A stretch of 64,000 nt of DNA from Chthonomonas sp035294165 (GCF_035294165.1 NZ_DATGLN010000161.1:18081-82080); one strand, 5' to 3'. Counted from the first letter of the stretch, positions 7,829 to 16,809 are shown. Numbers and translations: made by a program. The notes: generated by a model from the letters alone, not told the origin.

Positions 7829-10633
7829 ATGCCCTATTTCACCCAGAAATATCGAAGCACCTTTCTTCTACCTATCTTCCTTATCTGTCTGCTCATTCCC
7901 GCGGGGGTGAGCGCTAGAGTCAGACTTCGCATAGACGACAACTGGCGATTTCATCTTGGCGATATACCCCTATCTCATGAGGGCGTCCCTATCACCTCCT
8001 GGCGCTGGGCTAAGATAGGGAGTGGCCCTCCGGATATTATGCCCTATCTCTCAAAACACCTGGATGTAACATCGTGGCCTACCACGTCTCCCGGTCAGGA
8101 TACCTTTCATGGTCAATCGGGTTACAATGTTTATTGGACACTCCTACCATCTATCCCTTATCACCATCCTATCTTACACTTCGATAGTATGGGTCATGAT
8201 GTACGTGTTTTTCTTAACGGTCAGTTTCTCTACCATCACTCACATTGGAATATTCCTTTTAAGGTTCCATTATCCTTAAAATGTCTCACCAAAAACATAA
8301 ACAGCGTTCTTGTCCTCCTTCACCGTACCGACGGTATCGCTGGAATTGGTAATGTGACACTCTTACCAAACCTAGACACACCTGAAGGCCCAGCCCTTCC
8401 AAACTATGATGATCGCGGCTGGCGTATTGTCCATCTGCCGCATGACTTTGTCATTGAGGGTCAGTATGACAAAAATACAGATGGCTCTCATGGATATCTA
8501 CCGACGAATGTGGCCTGGTACCGCAAACATTTCTATTTACCTGTCGCAGCAAAAGGCAAGAGTATATGGGTCTACTTCGAAGGAATCTATCGTGATAGCC
8601 GCTTTTGGCTTAATGGTCACTTTCTTGGTCGCCATCGCAGTGGCTATATTGGAGTACGCTACAATCTGTCGCCATATCTACACTATGGGGCATGGAATAC
8701 ATTAACCATTCGAGTGGACGCGCGAGGGGAAGAAGGGTGGTGGTATGAAGGTGGAGGTATTTATCGCCATGTTTGGCTCACGATTGCAAATCCTGTTCAC
8801 GTAACCCCTTGGGGTGTTTTTGTTATCTCTAAACTTCCCTCGACAGACCGAGCAACTCTCACGCTACAGACAGATATTACAAACAATCGGCTACAGCCCG
8901 TTCCCGTTCGCCTCGTAAACCTCATCATTGACGCTATGGGTAAAATAGTGGCTAGCAAGACTTTTTCAACTATTCTGCCGGCCGCGCACATAACACATAT
9001 TCAGCAGCAAGCAACAGTTATCCACCCTCACCTTTGGTCTATTGCTTCACCTTACCTCTACCAGGTCGTCAGTATCATTGAACAGAACTCTCATAGGCTC
9101 GATGAAGTCAGCACAAACATTGGGATTCGGACGATAGAGTTTCGCTCTAATAGCGGTTTTTACCTCAATGGAAAGCCGCTTAAAATCATGGGAACATGCA
9201 ACCATCAAGATTTCGCCGGTCTGGGGAATGCGTTGCCGGATAATCTGCAGTGGTGGAGGATCGAGCAACTGAAGAAAATGGGTTCCAATGCTTACCGTAC
9301 CGCTCATGATCCGCAGAACGAATCGTTGCTCGATGCTTGCGATCATCTAGGAATGCTCGTTATGGATGAAAACCGCCATCTCGGTGCTGTCTACACACCT
9401 AAAACTCTTCCTGATGCCCCCTATACGAACCTATCCGATCTGGCCGATATGATTCGTCGAGATCGCAACCACCCAAGCATTATCATGTGGTCCATGTGCA
9501 ATGAAGAGCCGCTACAAGGAACCCCAGAGGGAGCGCGTCTCTTTGAGGCTATGAAGCAGGTGGTCCAGTCCCTAGACCCTACACGCCCCGTTACCTGTGC
9601 CATGAATGGTGGATGGGGTCGCGGAATTACCTTAGTAGAAGACCTTCAGGGAGGAAATTACCACCCTCAAGATTACGATTGGTTTCACAAGCAGTTCCCG
9701 AATAAACCTTTCTTTGCCAGCGAGTCGGCGAGCACCGTGGGAGATCGAGGCATCTACGCAAATGACCCTCAAAAGGGCTACGTCGCCGCCTACGACCTCT
9801 ACGCCCCTCCATGGGCGCAAACGGCCGAAGTGGCGTGGAAAGCAGTTGTAACGCGTCCCTTCGTTGCTGGCTGCTTTGTCTGGACTGGTTTCGACTATCG
9901 GGGCAAACCTATTCCCTACTGGTGGCCCTGCATCAACGCTCACTTTGGCATCATGGACATGTGCGGATTTCCAAAAGATAACTACTACTACTATAAAGCA
10001 TGGTGGGGAGATAAACCGCTTGTCCATATCCTCCCTCACTGGAACTGGCCGGTTCACGAGAGGGAGGGCGATGAACTCGAAGGAAAACCTATCGAGGTAT
10101 GGTGCTATAGCAATGCGAGTGAAGTAGAACTGTTCCTGAATGGTCAGAGCCTAGGCAAAAAAGCCATGCCTATGTGGGGACATGTGGAGTGGAATGTACC
10201 CTACCAACCGGGCAAACTTGAAGCCAAGGCTTACAGTAAAACCGGCAAGGTAGTTGCTACGGATGTCGTAGAGACAACAGGCCCTCCGGAGGCTTTACAT
10301 CTTTCTACAAATCTCACCACTCTTCCTGCCGATGGTGAGGAGGTGGCTCTCGTCGAGGTAGATGTGGTGGACGCGCAAGGCAGAGTAGTCCCCACCGCCG
10401 ATAATCTCGTGCGTTTCCAAGTGACAGGAGCAGGCGAGATCGCAGGTGTTGGAAATGGTGATCCAAGCTGTCATCAACCTAATATTGCCGACTATCGCAA
10501 CGCCTTTAATGGCAAATGCCTGCTTATTATACGTGCCGGCAAACATCCCGGCCACATTCGCATCCGAGCTATGTCGGATGGTCTCAAACCGGCAAGCATC
10601 ACGCTCAAAACGTTTCCATCGTCCTTGAAATAA
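7829..10633 (+). CDS. Secreted glycoside hydrolase family 2 beta-galactosidase
   Basis: The 934-residue protein has an N-terminal signal peptide (LLPIFLICLLIPAGVSA). It follows the GH2 order: sugar-binding jelly-roll, Ig-like domain, TIM barrel and C-terminal Ig-like domains including a DUF4982-type stretch (EVELFLNGQSLGKKAMP). The acid/base is E559 in SMCNEEP and the nucleophile E632 in FASESAS. Beta-galactosidase is the best guess, also because galactose mutarotase follows 50 bases downstream. Other GH2 activities such as beta-glucuronidase or a fucosyl-galactosidase cannot be excluded. Confidence 0.88.
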   Translation: MPYFTQKYRSTFLLPIFLICLLIPAGVSARVRLRIDDNWRFHLGDIPLSHEGVPITSWRWAKIGSGPPDIMPYLSKHLDVTSWPTTSPGQDTFHGQSGYNVYWTLLPSIPYHHPILHFDSMGHDVRVFLNGQFLYHHSHWNIPFKVPLSLKCLTKNINSVLVLLHRTDGIAGIGNVTLLPNLDTPEGPALPNYDDRGWRIVHLPHDFVIEGQYDKNTDGSHGYLPTNVAWYRKHFYLPVAAKGKSIWVYFEGIYRDSRFWLNGHFLGRHRSGYIGVRYNLSPYLHYGAWNTLTIRVDARGEEGWWYEGGGIYRHVWLTIANPVHVTPWGVFVISKLPSTDRATLTLQTDITNNRLQPVPVRLVNLIIDAMGKIVASKTFSTILPAAHITHIQQQATVIHPHLWSIASPYLYQVVSIIEQNSHRLDEVSTNIGIRTIEFRSNSGFYLNGKPLKIMGTCNHQDFAGLGNALPDNLQWWRIEQLKKMGSNAYRTAHDPQNESLLDACDHLGMLVMDENRHLGAVYTPKTLPDAPYTNLSDLADMIRRDRNHPSIIMWSMCNEEPLQGTPEGARLFEAMKQVVQSLDPTRPVTCAMNGGWGRGITLVEDLQGGNYHPQDYDWFHKQFPNKPFFASESASTVGDRGIYANDPQKGYVAAYDLYAPPWAQTAEVAWKAVVTRPFVAGCFVWTGFDYRGKPIPYWWPCINAHFGIMDMCGFPKDNYYYYKAWWGDKPLVHILPHWNWPVHEREGDELEGKPIEVWCYSNASEVELFLNGQSLGKKAMPMWGHVEWNVPYQPGKLEAKAYSKTGKVVATDVVETTGPPEALHLSTNLTTLPADGEEVALVEVDVVDAQGRVVPTADNLVRFQVTGAGEIAGVGNGDPSCHQPNIADYRNAFNGKCLLIIRAGKHPGHIRIRAMSDGLKPASITLKTFPSSLK

Positions 10634-10683
10634 TCTCGCAAAATGCATGGGAGAGCCAGTTGATTCAACAGGAGATATTTGGA

Positions 10684-11742
10684 ATGCTTCCTACTGAGGG
10701 GGTCAGCCTTGAGGGGAAGGGCGTCGGCCTTGAAGAACCTGTCTTTATTTTTACGCTAACCAACTCGCTTGGCTCCATCGCTCGCGTCACAAACTACGGA
10801 GCCATCCTAACCTCCCTGGCCGTTCCCGATCGCGAGGGGAATATCGGAGAGGTAACCCTTGGCTTTAATCGGCTAGAGGGCTATCTCGCTCCACACCCCC
10901 ACTTTGGTGCAACCATTGGTCGGGTGGCTAACCGCATCTCCAATGCGGAGTTCACTCTCCATGGCAGACAGTATGCCTTAGTGGCCAACCACGGCGCACA
11001 CACACTTCATGGCGGCAAGCAGGGGTTTGATAAGCAGCTTTGGCAGGCAACTCCGCAGCCGGCGAAAAACGCCGTTACCTTCGCCCGCCTCAGCCCCGAT
11101 GGTGAAGAGGGCTTTCCGGGTAACCTGCTAGTAACGGTTACTTTTACCCTTACCGAAGGCAATGCTCTTCGCCTTGACTATTTGGCCACAACTGACTTAG
11201 ATACCCCAGTCAATCTCACGAACCACACCTATTTTAACCTATCGGGCGAAGGCGATATCCTTGATCACGAGCTTGTGCTCAATGCCTATCTCTACACACC
11301 CACCAACGACGCACTGATCCCAACAGGAGAAATTTGGAGTGTTAAGAATACTCCTCTCGACTTTACTCAGCCGACTGCAATCGGTGCGCGTATTCATGAA
11401 CTTCCAGAGGCCATTGGCGGATACGACCACAACTTCATCCTCCATAAACCGAACGAAGCAGCCGTAGCTCTTACCTTCATGGCACGGGTGTACGCTCCTA
11501 AAACAGGTCGCATTATGGAAGTCTATACAACAGAGCCAGGAGTACAACTCTATACGATGAATCGCGTTCCCGACAACCTGTCTAGCCGAGATGGGAAGCC
11601 CTATTCGCCTCATGCGGGGTTCTGCCTAGAAGCTCAGCATTTTCCCGACTCGTTGCATCAGCCGCACTTTCCCTCGATTCTGCTAACCCCAAACACCACT
11701 TATCGCCAAACAACTATATATCAATTTAAAACCGATCGTTAA
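10684..11742 (+). CDS. galM: Aldose 1-epimerase (galactose mutarotase)
   Basis: It interconverts the anomers of galactose or glucose released by the upstream GH2 enzyme. I place the start at ATG 10684, behind AGGAGATATTTGG. The frame extends upstream into the GH2 gene, but those residues do not look like the family. The product of 352 residues has normal length. Catalytic residues are seen in TNHTYFNLSG (His) and GFCLEAQHFPD (Glu). The family arginine and histidine appear in GRVANRI and GAHTLHGG. It is probably co-transcribed with the GH2 gene. Confidence 0.92.
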   Translation: MLPTEGVSLEGKGVGLEEPVFIFTLTNSLGSIARVTNYGAILTSLAVPDREGNIGEVTLGFNRLEGYLAPHPHFGATIGRVANRISNAEFTLHGRQYALVANHGAHTLHGGKQGFDKQLWQATPQPAKNAVTFARLSPDGEEGFPGNLLVTVTFTLTEGNALRLDYLATTDLDTPVNLTNHTYFNLSGEGDILDHELVLNAYLYTPTNDALIPTGEIWSVKNTPLDFTQPTAIGARIHELPEAIGGYDHNFILHKPNEAAVALTFMARVYAPKTGRIMEVYTTEPGVQLYTMNRVPDNLSSRDGKPYSPHAGFCLEAQHFPDSLHQPHFPSILLTPNTTYRQTTIYQFKTDR

Positions 11743-11750
11743 AACCTATT

Positions 11751-13469
11751 TCAAAGCAGCAAACGCAAAAGCTCTTCCTCGGCCGCTTTTGTCCAGAATT
11801 TGCCATCTTCTAACCTATCATACACAGAAGGCAGCACACCTTGCAGATCGGGCAAGGCAGTGAGCGGCAGTTGGTGTATATGGGGAAAAATAAGGGTCTT
11901 CCCAGGGAATCTTCCTTCCTTCACTGCCTGAAGACCATCACGTGCGGCTTCCATCCCACCAATTGCCGCCAGGGATGCATTTGTGTTAAGCTCACCTTGC
12001 TCTACACGTGCCAAAGTATCCCGCATGGCAGCCAAAGAGGAGCCACTGCTGCCGATAAACCGGCAACCATCCTGCACAATGCGCTCACAAGGCACCTCTA
12101 CTTTCGTCCCTCTGGCGACGCCGGCAAAGATATTAAACCAACCTCCTTTTGCGAGAAGCGGCCATACCGCTTCTATCGCGGCAGGATCGGCCACCATGCT
12201 AACGATGTCATCGAATGCCCGACCGTGAGTTAGCTTTAACAGCATTTCGGCCTGCTGGTCGAAACTCATCCCCCGCACATTGCGGGTAATCAGCTCTATT
12301 TTGCGCTGTCTAGCCAGGTTCCCAAAGCGCTCATTCAAGCTTGCCAACCTATCATCATGCCTATCGGTTACAACGATAAGTCCTGGAGGTTCGCGCAACT
12401 GCAATGCTCGTTGAACGTGCATCTGCCCCATAGGCCCCGCAGCACCGATAAACCAAGCGCATCCTTCGGCGCGCAATTCGGCTGTACGCGGTTCTTGGTA
12501 AGCGTCTGCCAGCCTATTTCCCTTCGCACCCACATAAAAACGACGATTATAATGAACCCGGCCAATGTCAAGGGCAACTTTTGACGGGAAAGGCTCGGTT
12601 AAGGCAAGTATCACCACACCATCATCGGCCGGCATGTCACAAACTTTCTCTACGACCTTGGCATCCCAACGGCCGGCGATAACAATATCATCAAAGTTCC
12701 CGATGCTGTCATCTATCATATCGCTCACAGAAAGCTGTGTCACCTTCACATTCGCTGCCTCAACCTGTCGCGCTATAGAGGTAATATTAAGTTCGTCACA
12801 AGCGATAAGAACTATTTCTCTCAGGTTTGCCCTGCATAACATCTCCACCAGCTCAATGTCCTCACCGCCTTCGCCTACAACCAGCAGAAAGCGACCTCCC
12901 GGCTTGGGATGTGAGCGATGAGCGATCTCATAGGACGCAACCACACAGGCCCAAGGCTCTACCAACGCGGCCTCAACATAGCCTGTCGTGGCCTGAATTG
13001 GCAATAGATAGCAACCCTCATCACCCTCAATCATCTCTCGTGGAATGATGCCATACTCAGACAATCCTCCACGAAACACATAACCATAGGCCATGGACTT
13101 GCCCTTATAAAACACGTCGGCTTGAATAACGTAGCGCTCTCCACGTTTGAATCGTCCAACTAGCTCGTCTCCCACATCTATCACCGTGCAGCAAACCTCA
13201 TGCCCTAGCGTCACCGGCTCTTTGGTAAGGTCACGTCCGATCAGCCGCGGATGCTGCTCGCCAAGCGCCACCACCTTCGTGTCGGAATAGCATAGGCCAC
13301 AAGCATCATGGCGTACCAACAGTTCATGCGGGCCACATTTCGGCGTCTCCTCCACTTCAGGCGCTCCGTTACGTCCAAAGTTCTCGAGGCCTGCCCCATA
13401 CAAATTCCACCGCAACATCTTCGTAGGAACAGTCCCTACAGCCTTACGATACTGTTCTAACTTATCCAT
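11751..13469 (-). CDS. Zinc-type medium-chain dehydrogenase with two nucleotide-binding domains (YggP/SorE-like)
   Basis: The 572 residues are far longer than the ~340-430 usual for medium-chain dehydrogenases. The GroES-like domain carries a catalytic zinc site with C60 (ACGLCYSD) and H90-E91 (TLGHEV). A first Rossmann-like unit follows (LLVVGEGGEDIELVEML, about residues 190-340). After about residue 345 comes a second one with the canonical GAAGPMG motif. The second half (NVRGMSFDQQAEMLLKLT, FDDIV, GGWFNIFAG, GSSGS) resembles E. coli YggP and L-sorbose-1-phosphate reductase from memory. The extra unit looks like an inserted or duplicated domain. The start overlaps the rdgB stop by one base. 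The substrate is probably a sugar or sugar phosphate, which is inference. Confidence 0.72.
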   Translation of the reverse strand: MDKLEQYRKAVGTVPTKMLRWNLYGAGLENFGRNGAPEVEETPKCGPHELLVRHDACGLCYSDTKVVALGEQHPRLIGRDLTKEPVTLGHEVCCTVIDVGDELVGRFKRGERYVIQADVFYKGKSMAYGYVFRGGLSEYGIIPREMIEGDEGCYLLPIQATTGYVEAALVEPWACVVASYEIAHRSHPKPGGRFLLVVGEGGEDIELVEMLCRANLREIVLIACDELNITSIARQVEAANVKVTQLSVSDMIDDSIGNFDDIVIAGRWDAKVVEKVCDMPADDGVVILALTEPFPSKVALDIGRVHYNRRFYVGAKGNRLADAYQEPRTAELRAEGCAWFIGAAGPMGQMHVQRALQLREPPGLIVVTDRHDDRLASLNERFGNLARQRKIELITRNVRGMSFDQQAEMLLKLTHGRAFDDIVSMVADPAAIEAVWPLLAKGGWFNIFAGVARGTKVEVPCERIVQDGCRFIGSSGSSLAAMRDTLARVEQGELNTNASLAAIGGMEAARDGLQAVKEGRFPGKTLIFPHIHQLPLTALPDLQGVLPSVYDRLEDGKFWTKAAEEELLRLLL

Positions 13470-14092
13470 CAGCGTTCTCTCGAATCGAGTTGAAATAGGC
13501 TTCTTAGAATCGGGATCACACCCCGTAAAGCCATCCCACGATGACTTATCCGATGCTTCTCATCGGGTGTCAGTTCTGCCATATGCCTGCCAAGCTGGGG
13601 CAGATAAAAAATCGGATCATATCCAAAACCGTAGGTCCCACGTTTTTCATGGGCAACTATCCCCTCACAAATACCCTCACTAACGAACTCCTGTCCATCC
13701 GGGGTTGCAATCACTACGACACATTGAAATCGGCAGGTACGGCTCTCATCCGGAACATGTCGCATGATCTCGAGAATTTTGTCCATCTTTTCCTCAAAGG
13801 AGGTATCGGCCCCTAGAAAACGATGAGAGTGAACGCCGGGCGCCCCATTCAATGCATCAATCACCAACCCTCCATCGTCTGCCATGGCAACCCTTCCCGC
13901 ATGTTTTGCGGCGGCTACCGCCTTCAAACGAGCGTTCTCATAAAATGTCTCTCCAGTCTCTTCAACCATAGCCATCGGCGCGATGTCGTTTAGGGTCAGT
14001 AGTGTCAATTCCGGGCAATACGTTCCAATAATCTGAAGCATCTCCCGCCCCTTCTTCGGATTCGTGGTCGCAATAAGCAACTCCTTCTTCAT
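13469..14092 (-). CDS. rdgB: XTP/dITP pyrophosphatase (RdgB/HAM1 family)
   Basis: This house-cleaning enzyme hydrolyses non-canonical purine nucleoside triphosphates to monophosphates. The 207 residues include the opening ATTNPKKGREM, the central ADDGGLVIDALNGAPGVHSHRF and the closing AELTPDEKHRISHRG, all hallmarks of the family. It lies three bases behind rph, an order found in many bacteria, and overlaps the next dehydrogenase gene by one base. Confidence 0.95.
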   Translation of the reverse strand: MKKELLIATTNPKKGREMLQIIGTYCPELTLLTLNDIAPMAMVEETGETFYENARLKAVAAAKHAGRVAMADDGGLVIDALNGAPGVHSHRFLGADTSFEEKMDKILEIMRHVPDESRTCRFQCVVVIATPDGQEFVSEGICEGIVAHEKRGTYGFGYDPIFYLPQLGRHMAELTPDEKHRISHRGMALRGVIPILRSLFQLDSRER

Positions 14093-14095
14093 AGC

Positions 14096-14821
14096 CTACA
14101 GAATCCCCTCCAAAGCCGCACGCTGCAGTTTGAAAAGTTGTTCCAGCCCCACCTGCGCAAGATCGAGAAGACGCAAAAGGCGATTCCGATCAAACGGTGT
14201 CATTTCGGCAGTCCCCTGTATCTCAACGTAACGGCCTTTGTCGGTCATAACCACATTCATATCCACCGCACAACGATGATCCTCTTCATAGCAGAGATCA
14301 AGCAACTCATCACTACCAACCACCCCTACACTTACCGCAGCCACCATTCCTGTCAGCGGCATTCTCGCAATAATGCCTTCATCTACTAATTTTCTACAGG
14401 CCTCGGCAAGTGCCACAAAAGAGCCAGTGATGGCTGCACAACGCGTTCCGCCATCCGCTTGAAGCACGTCGCAGTCTATCCAAATCGTCCGCTCTTCCAA
14501 GACCGGCATCTCAACAACTGCTCTCAAGCTTCTTCCTATCAACCGTTGAATCTCTACCGTCCTGCCAGATGGTCCATTTCGCCCCTCCCGAGGCGTACGA
14601 ATGTTCGTCGAGCGTGGCAACATCCCATACTCCGCAGTAACCCACCCCATTTCTCCTTCGAGCTTTCTGAATGGCGGCAACTTCTCCTCTACCGATGCCG
14701 TACAGATTACCTTCGTATTCCCCATCTCGATCAAACACGAACCTTCCGCGTTGGGCATAAACCCTCGTGTGATCTTCGTCGGTCGCAATTGGGCACTTCC
14801 ACGTCCGTCAAATCGCGGCAT
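14096..14821 (-). CDS. rph: Ribonuclease PH
   Basis: A phosphorolytic 3' to 5' exoribonuclease that trims tRNA 3' ends. The 241 residues match the family length. Visible motifs are the opening RPTKITRGF, the phosphate-site arginines in PREGRNGPSGRTVEIQRLIG, and DCDVLQADGGTRCAAITG with the conserved acidic residues. It heads a minus-strand unit rph-rdgB-dehydrogenase with gaps of 3 and -1 bases. Confidence 0.96.
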   Translation of the reverse strand: MPRFDGRGSAQLRPTKITRGFMPNAEGSCLIEMGNTKVICTASVEEKLPPFRKLEGEMGWVTAEYGMLPRSTNIRTPREGRNGPSGRTVEIQRLIGRSLRAVVEMPVLEERTIWIDCDVLQADGGTRCAAITGSFVALAEACRKLVDEGIIARMPLTGMVAAVSVGVVGSDELLDLCYEEDHRCAVDMNVVMTDKGRYVEIQGTAEMTPFDRNRLLRLLDLAQVGLEQLFKLQRAALEGIL

Positions 14822-14913
14822 AGGCGTTCCTTCCTCGCTTCAATTTTTTCTCTGCCTATCTTACCCCCTATCTCATGATTCTGCTTGCATTCCGTCGGCA
14901 TTGAATTTAGGTA

Positions 14914-14943
14914 TTGACATACATCCTCATGGGGTGCCAAAAT
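14914..14943 (+). promoter_or_regulatory. Probable sigma-70 promoter of the amt transcript
   Basis: A consensus TTGACA at 14914-14919 is followed after 18 bases by CAAAAT at 14938-14943. It lies ~300 bases before the amt start codon, so the message would have a long 5' leader. Confidence 0.5.
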
Positions 14944-14954
14944 AGAGCTATCAA

Positions 14955-15160
14955 ACTCACGCAGCTGTGAGTGCTTCGAAACCCTCTTTTCAGACCGACG
15001 GCGTAGTCGGCATTTAGAGCCGCCTAGTGGCCGAGCCACCTTAGCCCTGCGTGGCATCAACCTCATGCCACACGGTGCATTCCATTCCTTGTTCTACACG
15101 CACCAAGAATGTGTCTCGGCTCGCCGTCTGTCTGAGGAACTGGGTTCCTCCTTCAGACGG
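14955..15160 (+). promoter_or_regulatory. Hairpin-rich leader of amt, possible structured regulatory RNA
   Basis: The ~420 bases between rph and amt hold no convincing gene. Downstream of the promoter lie five hairpins in a row: 14955-14972 (ACTCAC/GTGAGT), 14995-15010 (CCGAC/GTCGG), 15027-15039 (GTGGC/GCCAC), 15051-15071 (GTGGCAT/ATGCCAC) and 15124-15160 (two 7-bp stems around a 3-base internal loop, with loop TGG). About 80 further bases with the ribosome site AGGAGG precede amt. I do not recognise a known riboswitch. It could also be an independent small RNA or the eroded end of a mobile element. Confidence 0.4.
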
Positions 15161-15240
15161 TGGCGTCCCTCTTACGTTCACTCAATGTCCGAATCTTTTC
15201 GCAATGCAGCCTATCTACCACAGGAGGAACCTAACAAAGT

Positions 15241-16599
15241 ATGTTTCGCAAATTTACCAAATTGAGCATTCAAACGGCTCTAACCATCGCTACAACGCTT
15301 CTCATTATTATAGCCGGCAATGCAAGTGCCTGCGCCCAAACGCCCGCTTCTCCCGCTTCTACCATCAACACAGGCGATACCGCCTGGATGCTTGTTGCCG
15401 CTGCCTTCGTCATGCTGATGACCCCCGGCCTCGCTTTCTTCTATGGGGGCATGGTGCGCTCTAAAAATGTGCTTAACATGCTTATGCAGAGCTTCGTGGC
15501 CCTCGGTATCGTGACCCTTGTATGGCTTCTGTGGGGCTACTCGCTTGCTTTCGCACCAGGGAACCCTTTCATCGGCAGCTTACGCTGGTTTGGGCTTAAC
15601 CATGTCGGTGAAAATCCTTCTTCGTACTATGCTCCCACCATCCCACACCAAGTTTATATGATCTACCAACTGATGTTCGCCATCATCACCCCGGCGCTCA
15701 TCAGTGGGGCGATCGCCGAACGCATGAAATTTTCGACATATGTGGTCTTCATTACCCTTTGGAGCACTTTCATCTACTGTCCACTCGCTCATTGGGTTTG
15801 GGGACACAACGGCTGGCTCAACAACCTTGGGGCACTCGATTTCGCCGGAGGTACCGTAGTGCACATCAGCAGCGGTGTTTCGGCTCTTGTCCTCGCCATA
15901 GCCCTTGGCAGACGCCATACAGACGCGCTCCATTCCGGAGAAGAGATGCGCCCCCACAACCTTACTATGACTTTGGTGGGTACCGCACTGTTGTGGTTTG
16001 GGTGGTTCGGTTTTAATGCAGGCAGCGCCTTGGCCTCCGGTGGGCTTGCCGCCTCCGCCTTTGTCGCCACCCATATTGCAGCAGCCATCGCTGGACTTAC
16101 ATGGATACTTATTGAATGGAGTATCTACAAAAAACCTACCGCGCTGGGCTTTGCCACCGGTGCGGTCGCAGGTCTTGTGGCTATTACACCGGCCTCCGGC
16201 TATGTGGGGCCTGTTCCTGCGCTGCTTATAGGCGCTGGAGTGGCCTTCATCTCCTTTTATGCCATTAAACTCAAGCATAAGTTTCACTACGACGACGCTC
16301 TCGATGTATTTGGGGTTCATGGGATGGGAGGAGTTTGGGGAGCACTTGCCACCGGCCTCTTTGCCTCTGTGCTCGTGAACAGTTCGGGCAGTAACGGCCT
16401 TTTCTATGGTGGGGGCCTAACCCTGTTGCTTAAACAGACCATCGCAGTCGTCAGCGCAGTCGCCTACGCAGCTATAGGAACCTGGATACTTACCAAAATT
16501 CTCGGTGCTACCATGGGACTGCGTGTCCGAGTAGAAGAAGAAAATGTAGGTTTGGATCTTACTCAACATGGCGAATCGGCCTATGTCATGGCAGAGTGA
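15241..16599 (+). CDS. amt: Ammonium transporter
   Basis: An Amt/MEP/Rh channel for ammonium uptake in the inner membrane. The 452 residues begin with a cleavable-looking signal sequence ending in ASACA, as in other Amt proteins, followed by eleven predicted membrane spans. Family signatures are GLAFFYGGMVRSKN, AGGTVVHISSGVSAL, GFNAGSALAS and the twin-histidine-region motifs DVFGVHGMGG and VVHISSG. No glnK/glnB gene is adjacent. It has a long structured 5' leader and its own promoter-like sequence. Confidence 0.95.
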   Translation: MFRKFTKLSIQTALTIATTLLIIIAGNASACAQTPASPASTINTGDTAWMLVAAAFVMLMTPGLAFFYGGMVRSKNVLNMLMQSFVALGIVTLVWLLWGYSLAFAPGNPFIGSLRWFGLNHVGENPSSYYAPTIPHQVYMIYQLMFAIITPALISGAIAERMKFSTYVVFITLWSTFIYCPLAHWVWGHNGWLNNLGALDFAGGTVVHISSGVSALVLAIALGRRHTDALHSGEEMRPHNLTMTLVGTALLWFGWFGFNAGSALASGGLAASAFVATHIAAAIAGLTWILIEWSIYKKPTALGFATGAVAGLVAITPASGYVGPVPALLIGAGVAFISFYAIKLKHKFHYDDALDVFGVHGMGGVWGALATGLFASVLVNSSGSNGLFYGGGLTLLLKQTIAVVSAVAYAAIGTWILTKILGATMGLRVRVEEENVGLDLTQHGESAYVMAE

Positions 16600-16625
16600 A
16601 TCACCTTCTTAAATCCTGGCACAAG

Positions 16626-16655
16626 TTGACAAAAGCTTCCCAATATAGGTAGAGT
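16626..16655 (+). promoter_or_regulatory. Probable promoter of the thiamine operon
   Basis: TTGACA at 16626-16631, an 18-base spacer and TAGAGT at 16650-16655. The pair lies just upstream of the TPP aptamer, as expected for a riboswitch-controlled message. Confidence 0.5.
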
Positions 16656-16673
16656 CTTACTTAGTCTCATATC

Positions 16674-16762
16674 CATGCTAGGGGTGCTGCAAAGCTGAGA
16701 GGGCTATCCTAGCCCAACCCTATGAACCTGATTCGGGTAATGCCGACGGAGGGAAGCCATGA
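16674..16762 (+). promoter_or_regulatory. TPP (thiamine pyrophosphate) riboswitch aptamer
   Basis: The conserved THI-element blocks are all present in order: GGGGTGC at 16681-16687, CTGAGA at 16695-16700, ACCCTATGAACCTGA at 16717-16731, CGGGTAATGCCGACGGAGGGA at 16734-16754 (longest shared block shown). A short P1 stem closes between 16674-16679 and 16755-16762. In the family, TPP binding stabilises P1 and represses the genes downstream. A terminator follows 11 bases later. The regulated genes would be the pseudopilin, thiN and the symporter. Confidence 0.95.
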
Positions 16763-16773
16763 CTTATCTACAC

Positions 16774-16809
16774 AGCCATCGCTCCCAAGGTTCGGAGTGA
16801 TGGCTTTTT
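16774..16809 (+). terminator. Riboswitch-controlled terminator (attenuator)
   Basis: The 12-bp stem is 16774-16785 with 16794-16805, includes one G-U pair, has an 8-base loop and is followed by TTTTT. The 5' arm begins AGCCAT, the same six bases as the 3' strand of aptamer helix P1 (16755-16760). The terminator 3' arm ATGGCT (16800-16805) can pair with either copy, so P1 disruption without TPP would allow antitermination. Confidence 0.85.

Noticed and set aside
14955..15010. tRNA or T-arm-like sequence (GCTTCGAAACCC) in the amt leader
   Set aside because: The flanking bases do not form a T-stem or an acceptor stem, and no anticodon arm is in place.
15051..15464. Plus-strand frames of 137 and 66 codons ahead of amt
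   Set aside because: One runs out of frame into amt, neither has a ribosome site or recognisable content, and both cover the hairpin-rich leader.
15580..16320. 246-codon minus-strand frame opposite amt
   Set aside because: Antisense shadow of a highly conserved membrane channel; no ribosome site and low-complexity product.
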